A DNA stretch of 12,512 nucleotides, taken from NCBI GenBank assembly GCA_024276295.1, contig JAJRXN010000061.1, forward strand, positions 1-12,512, written 5' to 3'. The position numbers and the translations under genes are program-made. Within the stretch, counting starts at the first letter, position 1, and every line of letters begins with the position of its first letter. The stretch comes from Acidobacteriota bacterium. Its GTDB lineage: Bacteria > Acidobacteriota > Polarisedimenticolia > J045. The notes beneath the pieces were generated by a model. That model was given only the letters and a program-made list of their open reading frames with translations, searched no databases and was not told the origin of the DNA. Shown here one piece after another: positions 6,899 to 12,512 of the stretch.

Positions 6899-7974
6899 CG
6901 TGCGCTGGGCTCCTCCGGCATCGGCACCGCCGGCCTCTCTTCATAACGTAGGCTTCCGCCGTCCGGGCGCTCGACCCGCCATGCCCCCGGCCCGTCCGCC
7001 TCGAGCCAGTCCACAGGCACCTTGCCGCTGCCGTCCGGCAGATCGACGACGTACGCCGGCATCGCCGGCCCGGGAACGAGCCCCCGCAGCCGCCGGACGA
7101 GCGTCCGGCCCCGCTCGATCGGCAGGGCGAAGCGTGCCGTGCCCCGCACGCGGTCGGGATGGTGCAGGTAGTACGGCTTGACGCCGCGCTCGTAGAGCCC
7201 GCGAAACAGCGCGGCCAGCACGAGGGGATCGTCGTTCACTCCGGCGAGCAGCACGCTCTGCGAGAGCAGCCCGATGCCGGCCCGACGCAGGTGCGCGACG
7301 GCCTCGTCGAAACCGCGATGCAGCTCCGCCGGGTGCGTGACGTGCAGGACGACCCAGACCCGCGCGGGGCTCGCCTCGACGAGGCGGCTGGCGAGGCCCG
7401 GAGTCACCCGGTCCGGCTGGTGGACCGGTGCCCGCGTGTGGACGCGGATCGTCGAGAGCCCCGGAACGCCACCGAGCAGGGAGAGCACCTGCGCGAGGAA
7501 CGCGTCCGAGAGCACGAACGGATCGCCGCCCGAGAGGATCACCTCGCGCACGCCCGTCCGGGCCAGGTCGATGATCGTCGCCACCGCCCGTTCGATCTCC
7601 TCGAGCGTCGGCTCGAGCGTCATGCCGCTGCGAAAGCAGAACCGGCAGTAGAAATGGCAGCGCGAGGTCACGAGCAGGATCACGCGATCGGCGTACTTGC
7701 GCAGGACGAGAGGGCTTCCGGTCGAGCCGCGCTCGCCGACCGGATCGTCGAGACCGCCCGGATCGGGCGCCGTCTCTTCCGGATCGGGCCATCCGATCCG
7801 CCGCACGAGATCTTCGGCACCGGACTCCGCGAGAAGATCGAGGTAGATCCGCGGAAAGCGCATCGGCAGCCGGCGTGCGGCCGCGAGCACGTCGCTGTCG
7901 ACGCTAACTCGCAGTCTCTGCGCGACTTCTGCCAGCGGGAGCGCCCCTGCGCCCGAGTGGTGACGCCGATTCAC
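6895..7974 (-). CDS. epmB: KamA-family radical SAM enzyme, EF-P beta-lysylation protein EpmB
   Basis: This cytoplasmic enzyme of 359 residues converts (S)-alpha-lysine to (R)-beta-lysine with a 4Fe-4S cluster, S-adenosylmethionine and PLP; EpmA then uses the product to modify EF-P. The cluster motif C-x3-C-x2-C is at Cys106, Cys110 and Cys113 (SRCHFYCRFCFR). The family motif LSGGDP is at 148-152. LLSQSVLLAGVNDD at 236-249 and KPYYLHHPDRVRGTARF at 266-282 are typical of the family. Lys318 in DGSGKVPV is the expected PLP lysine. The frame runs far upstream opposite efp, which is not coding. GTG 7974 is preferred because the N-terminal LPLAEVAQRL segment aligns in character with the EpmB N-terminus; only a weak AGGG precedes it. 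The C-terminus is more like lysine 2,3-aminomutase than E. coli EpmB, so the name rests partly on the adjacent efp-epmA pair. Confidence 0.88.
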   Translation of the reverse strand: MNRRHHSGAGALPLAEVAQRLRVSVDSDVLAAARRLPMRFPRIYLDLLAESGAEDLVRRIGWPDPEETAPDPGGLDDPVGERGSTGSPLVLRKYADRVILLVTSRCHFYCRFCFRSGMTLEPTLEEIERAVATIIDLARTGVREVILSGGDPFVLSDAFLAQVLSLLGGVPGLSTIRVHTRAPVHQPDRVTPGLASRLVEASPARVWVVLHVTHPAELHRGFDEAVAHLRRAGIGLLSQSVLLAGVNDDPLVLAALFRGLYERGVKPYYLHHPDRVRGTARFALPIERGRTLVRRLRGLVPGPAMPAYVVDLPDGSGKVPVDWLEADGPGAWRVERPDGGSLRYEERPAVPMPEEPSAR

Positions 7975-7986
7975 GAACCCTATAAT
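7960..7986 (+). promoter_or_regulatory. efp promoter, overlapping the divergent epmB start
   Basis: A perfect TATAAT is at 7981-7986, with a GTGACG -35-like element (four of six matches to TTGACA) at 7960-7965, 15 bases upstream. Transcription would start near 7993, leaving about 39 bases before the efp GTG. The same box reads ATTATA on the minus strand, so it could also serve epmB, whose GTG at 7974 lies only a few bases beyond it. Confidence 0.6.
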
Positions 7987-8031
7987 GCGCCGGCCGCAGC
8001 CCTCCGCGCACGGCAGACGGCGAGGTGATCC

Positions 8032-8595
8032 GTGTACGAGACGAGCGACCTGCGCAAGGGTCTGAAGATCGAGATCGACGGCGAACCGTTCGTCGTCGTG
8101 GAAGCCCAGTTCGTCAAGCCGGGCAAGGGGAACGCCTTCACGCGCTGCCGGCTCAAGAGCCTGGTCACCGGGCTGGTGCTCGATCGCACCTGGCGCTCGG
8201 GCGAGCGGATCGACCGCTGCGAACTCGAGGAACGGCCGATGGAGTTCCTCTACGAGGCGGACGGGCAGTACCACTTCATGGACACCGCGAGCTACGAGCA
8301 GCTCGCCCTGCCTCGCGACCAGATCGGCGAGGTGGCGCGCTTTCTGACCGAGAACACGCAGGTCAGCATGCTGATCCACCGCGGCAAGCCGCTGTCGATC
8401 GATCTGCCGAACTTCGTCGAGCTGCAGATCGTCGAGACCGAGCCGGGCATCAAGGGAGACACCAAGTCCAACGCGATGAAGCCTGCGACCCTTTCGACCG
8501 GCGCCGTCGTCCAGGTCCCGCTGTTCGTCGACCAGGGCGAGTGGATCCGGATCGACACCCGCACCGGCGAATACGTCGAGCGCGTCAAGCGGTGA
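8032..8595 (+). CDS. efp: Translation elongation factor P (lysylated type)
   Basis: EF-P binds between the ribosomal P and E sites and rescues ribosomes stalled on consecutive prolines. The product has 187 residues, the normal family length. A KOW-like domain I (about 1-63) is followed by two OB-fold domains (about 64-126 and 127-187). The domain I loop reads FVKPGKGNAF; Lys32 corresponds to Lys34 of E. coli EF-P, the residue that receives beta-lysine. The PGKG loop is the lysine type, not the arginine type that is rhamnosylated. The C-terminal GDTKSNAMKPATLSTGA and WIRIDTRTGEYVERV segments are classic for the family. The start is GTG, preceded by GAGGTGAT two bases upstream, a long anti-rRNA match with short spacing. 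The stop codon overlaps the epmA start in GTGA, so the two are co-translated. epmB is divergent on the other side. Confidence 0.97.
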   Translation: MYETSDLRKGLKIEIDGEPFVVVEAQFVKPGKGNAFTRCRLKSLVTGLVLDRTWRSGERIDRCELEERPMEFLYEADGQYHFMDTASYEQLALPRDQIGEVARFLTENTQVSMLIHRGKPLSIDLPNFVELQIVETEPGIKGDTKSNAMKPATLSTGAVVQVPLFVDQGEWIRIDTRTGEYVERVKR

Positions 8596-9566
8596 GCCTC
8601 GACGCGCTGCGCCGGAGGCTTCCGATCCTCGCCCGGCGCGCCCGCCTGCTGCGCGAGATCCGTGCCTTCTTCGAAGCCCGCGACTACCTCGAGGTCGAAA
8701 CGCCGGCGCGCGTCGCCTGTCCGGGGCTCGAGCCGCATCTCGTCGCACTGCCGGCCGGAGACGGCCTCTGGCTGCGCACCAGCCCCGAACTGCACATGAA
8801 GCGGCTGCTCGCCGCGGGAGCTGAACGCATCTGGCAGCTCGCCCCGTGCTGGCGGGGCGATGAACGCGGTCCGTGGCACCTCGGCGAGTTCCTGATGCTC
8901 GAGTGGTACCGGCCCGGGGCGTCGCTCGACGCGATCCTCGCCGAGGCGGTGGAGCTGATCCGCCAGGTGGCGCACGCCGCCGGCGCCCGGCGGCTCGGAA
9001 CCTGCGATCCGGAACGCGAGCCGGAACGGCTGACGGTCCGCCAGGTCGTCCTGCGCGAGACGGGAATCGATCTCGCCGAGGCGGGCGATACGGACAGGCT
9101 GCGGGATGCGCTGGACGCGATCGGCGTGCGCACCGCGGCCGGTGACGACTGGGACACGCTGTTCTTCCGGCTGCTCGTCGAGCGGGTCGAGCCGGTGCTC
9201 GGGCGGGAGAGGATCACGCTGCTCTCGGAATATCCCGCCTCCCAGGCGGCCCTGGCCCGCGTGCGGGACGACGGCGGGTGGCCGGTCGCCCTGCGGGCCG
9301 AGATCTACGCGGGGGGCATCGAGCTGGCCAACGCGTTCGACGAGCTGACCGACCCGGCCGAGCAGCGCCGGCGGCACGAGGCGGACCGCGCGGCCCGCCG
9401 GCGTGCCGGCCGCGAGGCGCCGCCACTCGACGAACGGTTCCTCGCCGCGCTCGAGGAGGGCATGCCGCCGGCTGCCGGGATCGCGCTCGGCGTCGATCGC
9501 CTCGTCGCCCTCGCCCTCGGCCTGCCCGGCGCCCGGGACGTGGTCGCGTTCCCGGACGAGGTCTGA
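8592..9566 (+). CDS. epmA: EF-P lysine ligase EpmA (PoxA/GenX)
   Basis: EpmA is a class II lysyl-tRNA synthetase paralogue without the anticodon-binding domain. It activates beta-lysine with ATP and transfers it to the EF-P lysine. The protein has 324 residues, against 325 in E. coli. Motif 1 lies around FLEVETP-like YLEVETPAR (32-40). LRTSPELHMKRLL (61-73) is the typical catalytic-core signature. Motif 2 is CWRGDERGPWHLGEFLMLEW (86-105), with Arg88 and Glu99. The substrate region is GGIELANAFDELTD (241-254), followed by EQRRRHE. Motif 3 is GIALGVDRLVALAL (296-309), with Arg303. Motif 2 reads RGDERG-x-WH where E. coli has RNEE-x-G-x-YH, a mild variation. The GTG start overlaps the efp stop in GTGA; no separate ribosome binding site is obvious, consistent with translational coupling. 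Confidence 0.95.
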   Translation: MSLDALRRRLPILARRARLLREIRAFFEARDYLEVETPARVACPGLEPHLVALPAGDGLWLRTSPELHMKRLLAAGAERIWQLAPCWRGDERGPWHLGEFLMLEWYRPGASLDAILAEAVELIRQVAHAAGARRLGTCDPEREPERLTVRQVVLRETGIDLAEAGDTDRLRDALDAIGVRTAAGDDWDTLFFRLLVERVEPVLGRERITLLSEYPASQAALARVRDDGGWPVALRAEIYAGGIELANAFDELTDPAEQRRRHEADRAARRRAGREAPPLDERFLAALEEGMPPAAGIALGVDRLVALALGLPGARDVVAFPDEV

Positions 9567-9706
9567 ACGCCGCGCCGGTTGCAGCTTCGTCATCGCGATC
9601 CGGACGCAGTCCCGGCGCCGAACGAACCCGAGACCGCGTGGCACGGCCCGGCACGCCAGCACCGGAAGCATGACTGGCCCGACGATTGCTGTATGCTCCG
9701 TCAGCC
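9567..9706. other. Intergenic gap after epmA
   Basis: These 140 bases separate epmA from the next plus-strand gene. I find no convincing coding sequence, no strong terminator stem and no RNA gene here. The last 40 bases hold a candidate promoter for the gene at 9707. Confidence 0.5.
9670..9697 (+). promoter_or_regulatory. Putative promoter of the 9707 gene
   Basis: ATGACT (9670-9675; four of six matches to TTGACA) and TATGCT (9692-9697; four of six matches to TATAAT) are spaced by 16 bases. A start about 7 bases after the -10 would fall within a few bases of the ATG at 9707, implying a leaderless mRNA. No Shine-Dalgarno sequence precedes that ATG. Confidence 0.4.
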
Positions 9707-10390
9707 ATGCCGACACCTTCGCCGCGTCCGGCCGCATCGATCGCCGTTCTGCTCGCCTCGTGCACCTGCCTGCTCGCGGCCGCGCCCGAACGTCCCGTCC
9801 CCGCCGTTCCTTCCCCTTCGCCGGCCACCGCCAGCCTGGCGGCCTCTCCGGCACCGCTCCTGCTCCCGCGGATCGCCGGCGCGACCTCGTTCCGCATCCG
9901 GGCCAGCGTGCTCGGCTTCGGCTCGAGCCGGCGGGTCTCGGTCGAAGCGCGCCTCGGACGGGCGCTCGACGGTCGGCTCGACGTCCGGTTCGACCGTCCC
10001 CTCGTCGGCCGGATGGGCATCCGCCGGGTCGACTTCCACGTCCGGATCCTCGATGCGGCCACCGGAGCGCTGGTCGACACGCTCGATGCATCCGTCGAAG
10101 AAGGCGCGACCGGTTTCCGGCTGCCGTTCCGGCTGCCGCGGGCCGGGACGTACCGCTTCGAGATCAGGAACGACGATCTGGAAGCCGGCTTCGCCCGGAT
10201 CCGCATCCTGCCGGACGTAATCGCCACGATGCGTGTCGAGGCGCGGCCGTCGGCCGGACCGGTCCCGGCCGTCCTGCGGGGTGCCGGTGCCGTCGCCCCC
10301 GCTCCGCCCCCCGGAGACGGGGAAGAGACGGCTCCCGCCCCCGAGCCGCTCGCGCCGACCTGCTGTTCAGGTCCTGCTGCCGACCGCTGA
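9707..10390 (+). CDS. Exported or lipid-anchored protein, unknown function
   Basis: This 227-residue protein has an N-terminal export signal. The hydrophobic stretch SIAVLLASCTCLLAAAPE contains a lipobox (LASC, Cys19), so lipoprotein processing is possible; cleavage by signal peptidase I after LLAAA is the alternative. A Pro/Ala/Ser linker spans about residues 27-53. Residues 58-170 look like one all-beta domain, with alternating hydrophobic strands such as RRVDFHVRILDAATGALVDT and RAGTYRFEIRNDDLEAGF, in the style of an immunoglobulin-like or carbohydrate-binding fold. The tail (180-227) is Pro/Gly-rich with a Cys-Cys pair near the end. I do not recognise the family. An in-frame TTG at 9686 would add seven residues, but it overlaps the -10 region, so ATG 9707 is preferred. 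Its last 24 bases overlap the convergent kinase gene. Confidence 0.65.
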   Translation: MPTPSPRPAASIAVLLASCTCLLAAAPERPVPAVPSPSPATASLAASPAPLLLPRIAGATSFRIRASVLGFGSSRRVSVEARLGRALDGRLDVRFDRPLVGRMGIRRVDFHVRILDAATGALVDTLDASVEEGATGFRLPFRLPRAGTYRFEIRNDDLEAGFARIRILPDVIATMRVEARPSAGPVPAVLRGAGAVAPAPPPGDGEETAPAPEPLAPTCCSGPAADR

Positions 10391-11647
10391 GCCGGGCCGC
10401 GCGGCGCTCTCGACCGCCGCGACGAGGGCGTCCGCCCGCACCGGCTTGCTGACATAGCCGTCCATTCCGGCGCGCAGGCATTCGTCCTCGTCTCCGACGA
10501 CGGCGTGTGCGGTCAGCGCGAGGATCGGCGTGCGGTGGAAGGTGCCCAGTTCCGCCATCCGGATCGCGCGGGTCGCCTCGAGTCCGTTCATCCCCGGCAT
10601 CTCGACGTCCATCAGGATCACGTCGAAGGCCCCGTGGCGGGCCGCCTCGACCGCGGCGACTCCGTCGGCGACCACCGTCACGCGGTGGCCGGCGTTCTCG
10701 AGGATCCTCCGGGTGACGAGCTGGTTGACCGGGTGATCCTCGGCGAGCAGAACGGAGAGCGGCCCCGCCGCGACCGGTCGTTCGGGTTCGGCGGTCTCGG
10801 AGCCGCAGTCCGCCCGGACGCACTGGAACGGGAGCATCACGTGGAACACGCTTCCGCGGCCGGGCGTGCTCTCGATCCACAGCCGGCCCCCCATCGCGTC
10901 GACGAGACCGCGCACGATCGCCAGCCCGAGGCCGCTGCCGCCGTGGCGGCGGGTGGTCGAGGAATCGGCCTGCGTGAACGCCTCGAAGATCCGCCGCTGC
11001 TTGTCGGGGGCGATCCCGCAGCCGGTGTCGATCACGCGAAGCTGGACGTCGACGTGATCGCCGGCGCCCGGTTCGGCGGTGACGACGAGACGGACGCTCC
11101 CCGCGTCGGTGAACTTGATCGCGTTGCCCAGCAGGTTGACCAGCACCTGCCGCACGCGGTGCGGATCCCCGGCGACGAGCCCCGGCACCACCGGGTCGAT
11201 CTCGACGGAAAACCCGAGCCGTTTCCGTACCGCCACCGCCCGCATGCTGTCCGCAGCCTCGTGGAGCAGGTCGGGCAGCGAGAACGGCACCGTCTCGATC
11301 TCGAGCCGGTCGGCCTCGATCTTCGAGAAGTCGAGGATGTCGCTGACCAGGTCGGCCAGAGCGCGGCCGCTGCTTTCGATCAGGTGGACGTACTCGAGCG
11401 CCTCCTCGGGCAGTTCGAGCTGCAGCAGCAGTTCGGCCATGCCGAGGATCCCGTTGAGCGGCGTCCGGATCTCGTGGCTCATGTTGGCGAGGAACGCGCT
11501 CTTGGCCCGGGTGGCCGCTTCGGCGTTCTCCTTGGCGCGCCGCAGCTCCTCGGTGACCCGCTTGCGCTCGGTGACGTCGGTGATCACCGCGGTGGTCCCG
11601 GTAAAGCGGCCGGAGGCGTCGAAGACCGGAGACGCCTGGACCAGCAC
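10367..11647 (-). CDS. Hybrid histidine kinase, 3' part after the amber codon (PAS remnant-HisKA-HATPase-REC)
   Basis: This reading frame continues, without a frame change, the gene that starts at 12394; only the TAG at 11650-11648 divides them. If translated from the GTG directly after the stop, the product has 426 residues. It contains the end of a third PAS domain (1-29), HisKA with phospho-acceptor His58 in FLANMSHEIRTPLNGIL, and an ATPase domain with N box NLLGNAIKFT (Asn175), G1 DTGCGI and G2 GGSGLGLAI. The receiver (about 298-412) has acidic residues Glu303-Asp304, phospho-acceptor Asp347 in ILMDVEMPGMNG and Lys401. All catalytic residues are intact. GGAG at 11657-11654 lies 6 bases before the GTG, so reinitiation could produce a functional, sensor-poor kinase. 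The gene overlaps the 9707 gene tail to tail by 24 bases. Confidence 0.85.
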   Translation of the reverse strand: MLVQASPVFDASGRFTGTTAVITDVTERKRVTEELRRAKENAEAATRAKSAFLANMSHEIRTPLNGILGMAELLLQLELPEEALEYVHLIESSGRALADLVSDILDFSKIEADRLEIETVPFSLPDLLHEAADSMRAVAVRKRLGFSVEIDPVVPGLVAGDPHRVRQVLVNLLGNAIKFTDAGSVRLVVTAEPGAGDHVDVQLRVIDTGCGIAPDKQRRIFEAFTQADSSTTRRHGGSGLGLAIVRGLVDAMGGRLWIESTPGRGSVFHVMLPFQCVRADCGSETAEPERPVAAGPLSVLLAEDHPVNQLVTRRILENAGHRVTVVADGVAAVEAARHGAFDVILMDVEMPGMNGLEATRAIRMAELGTFHRTPILALTAHAVVGDEDECLRAGMDGYVSKPVRADALVAAVESAARPGSAVGSRT

Positions 11648-11650
11648 CTA
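11648..11650 (-). pseudogene. In-frame amber codon splitting a hybrid kinase gene
   Basis: The codon between RRRDGSEI and VLVQASPVFD is TAG. PAS domains of this type very often have tryptophan here (DGSE-hydrophobic-W-V-L-V-x-A-S-P), so TGG to TAG by one base change (C to T at 11649 on the plus strand) is the simplest explanation. The two halves together make a normal 675-codon hybrid kinase. A sequencing error, a true nonsense mutation, readthrough, or a real split with restart at the adjacent GTG are all possible. Confidence 0.85.
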
Positions 11651-12394
11651 GATCTCCGAGCCGTCCCGGCGCCGCAGGCGCGCCTCGTAGCTCGAACTCC
11701 AGCCGCCCCGGGCGCGCGCGGCGGTGATCGCGCGGAGTCTCGAGAACTCCTCGGCCGAGACGATCTGCTCGAGCCGCATCCCGCGCATCTCCTCCTGGGA
11801 ATAGCCGAGCATCCGGGCCAGGGCGGGATTCGAGTACGTGAAGCGGTCCTCGGGATCGGTGAAGGCGATCCCGGCGGGGGTCGCCTCCGCCAGCGCCCGG
11901 AGCAGCGTCTCGGTCTGCTGCGCCTGCCGTTCGACGCGCACGTGCTCGCTGATGTCGTGGATCGAGCCGTAGACCAGATTCCGGCCGTCGAGCCGAATCA
12001 GCTTGAGTGCGATCTGCGCGTCGAACTCGGCGCCGTCGGCCCTCCTGTGCCGCCAGCGGAAGCGCGGGGCGTTGCCGGCCATCGCGTCGGCGATCCTCTC
12101 CGCGGCGGCCTCGACGGAGAGGCGGCCGTCCGGCTGCCGTTCCGGAGAGAACGCGGCGGGCGTGCTGCCGACGATCTGTTCCCGCGTCGCGCCGAAGATG
12201 CGGCAGGCGGCGTCGTTGCAGCCGGCGATCACGCCCTCGTCGAGCAGGAAGACCCCCTCGTCGGCCGCCGCGTCGAACAGCGTGCGGGCCTCCGCGTCGA
12301 GACGGATCGGTCCCGTCGTGAGCACGGCACGGCTCCCCCGGGAGGAGGCCTCCTGCCCGGGCGGGCCTTCATCGTCGATGCGTCGGTCGGTCAT
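11648..12394 (-). CDS. Hybrid histidine kinase, 5' part before the amber codon (two PAS domains plus half of a third)
   Basis: These 248 codons encode the sensor half of the interrupted kinase. A polar N-terminal tail (1-35) is followed by PAS domains at about 36-155 (FLLDEGVIAGCNDAACRIFG) and 163-248 (RALAEATPAGIAFTDPEDRF, then YSNPALARMLGYSQEEMRGM). The second block includes the start of the PAS fold that finishes after the stop codon, so this product ends in mid-domain before its last beta strands. There is no membrane segment; a soluble sensor is likely. ATG 12394-12392 overlaps the TGA of the upstream partial gene in ATGA, and a weak GAGCGGA lies a few bases before it, suggesting translational coupling. 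On its own this half has no kinase domain and would be at most a PAS-only protein. Confidence 0.8.
   Translation of the reverse strand: MTDRRIDDEGPPGQEASSRGSRAVLTTGPIRLDAEARTLFDAAADEGVFLLDEGVIAGCNDAACRIFGATREQIVGSTPAAFSPERQPDGRLSVEAAAERIADAMAGNAPRFRWRHRRADGAEFDAQIALKLIRLDGRNLVYGSIHDISEHVRVERQAQQTETLLRALAEATPAGIAFTDPEDRFTYSNPALARMLGYSQEEMRGMRLEQIVSAEEFSRLRAITAARARGGWSSSYEARLRRRDGSEI
11654..11657 (-). promoter_or_regulatory. Fortuitous Shine-Dalgarno before GTG 11647
   Basis: GGAG, formed by the codons for Ser-Glu in DGSEI, lies 6 bases before the GTG at 11647-11645. The TAG stop is directly adjacent to that GTG. A ribosome terminating at the TAG would sit in place for reinitiation. Confidence 0.5.
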
Positions 12395-12512
12395 GGCATC
12401 CGCTCGACGGAAACATAGGGTCCGCCCGGACGCGGCGGTACCCGCGGGCGGCGGAACGCGACGAGCGAAAGAACGTGCAGGAAGCGGGATAGCGGCCTCA
12501 GCGGGCGGGGGG
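12391..12512 (-). CDS. 3' end of an unidentified gene upstream of the split kinase
   Basis: The last 39 or so codons of a minus-strand frame stay open from the window edge to a TGA at 12393-12391. The frame reads RPLSRFLHVLSLVAF, RRPRVPPRPGGPYVSV and then ERMP. Third positions are mostly G or C, and the stop overlaps the kinase ATG in ATGA, the same coupling seen elsewhere in the window. The stretch is too short to identify. A TATGTT box at 12417-12412 could instead be a -10 promoter for the kinase, so the frame may be chance. Confidence 0.5.
   Translation of the reverse strand, partial: PRPLRPLSRFLHVLSLVAFRRPRVPPRPGGPYVSVERMP

Noticed and set aside
8025..8591. Plus-strand frame joined to epmA that runs through efp in another frame, suggesting a fusion
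   Set aside because: The upstream part is an Arg-rich shadow of efp; the GTGA overlap at 8592-8595 is the natural epmA start.
6895..8748. Long minus-strand frame extending epmB by 258 codons across efp
   Set aside because: The added part is antisense to efp and the start of epmA, both of which are certain genes. Homology character begins only after the GTG at 7974.
11648..11650. Pyrrolysine or other recoding at the TAG
   Set aside because: The position normally holds tryptophan in PAS domains, no recoding element is visible, and there is no pyrrolysine machinery in the window. A point mutation is simpler.
10505..12418. 637-codon plus-strand frame opposite the split kinase
   Set aside because: Its composition (Asp/Arg/His/Gly-rich, no domain) is that of the complement of a GC-rich gene. 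The kinase motifs on the other strand are unmistakable.

Overview
The window is chromosomal DNA from a very GC-rich, probably Gram-negative bacterium. Third codon positions are almost all G or C, and there are lipoprotein and periplasmic signal peptides. The gene content (conserved small proteins with LIDYAGLFPPA-type N-termini, PAS-rich hybrid histidine kinases, EF-P with its lysylation enzymes) would fit a GC-rich Acidobacteriota, Planctomycetota or related lineage. No marker here fixes the phylum. I see no mobile elements, CRISPR arrays, tRNA or rRNA genes.

Layout. Positions 1-127 (-) hold the start of a conserved hypothetical gene. It diverges from an ATPase/winged-helix protein (281-1822, +) whose promoter and start lie on an AT-rich imperfect palindrome. 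A YceI-family secreted protein follows (1958-2539, +), with its own extended -10 promoter and a leader hairpin, and ends at a strong GC hairpin. Next come a multi-pass membrane protein (2613-3476, +) and a PAS-PAS-HisKA-HATPase-REC kinase (3524-5449, +). Converging on the kinase is a three-gene minus-strand operon with 4-base overlaps: an EpmB-like KamA-family radical SAM enzyme (7974-6895), a single-span membrane protein (6898-6353) and a coiled-coil lipoprotein (6356-5463).

Divergent from epmB, separated by a short promoter region with a perfect TATAAT box, are efp (8032-8595) and epmA (8592-9566), which overlap by 4 bases. The three genes form a complete EF-P beta-lysylation set: EpmB makes beta-lysine, EpmA transfers it to Lys32 of EF-P, and the modified factor relieves ribosome stalling at proline runs. 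A secreted or lipid-anchored protein (9707-10390, +) follows. Its 3' end overlaps tail to tail with a second hybrid kinase on the minus strand (12394-10367). That kinase is split inside a PAS domain by a single in-frame amber codon at 11650-11648, directly followed by a GTG with a good ribosome binding site. Upstream of it, and overlapping it by 4 bases, is the 3' end of a further minus-strand gene that runs off the window.

The points most worth a second look are the two envelope genes translationally coupled to epmB, the amber-split kinase, the arginine-for-lysine Walker A in the ATPase/winged-helix protein with its palindromic promoter, and several genes that look leaderless. I do not see a clearly new defence or mobile system.
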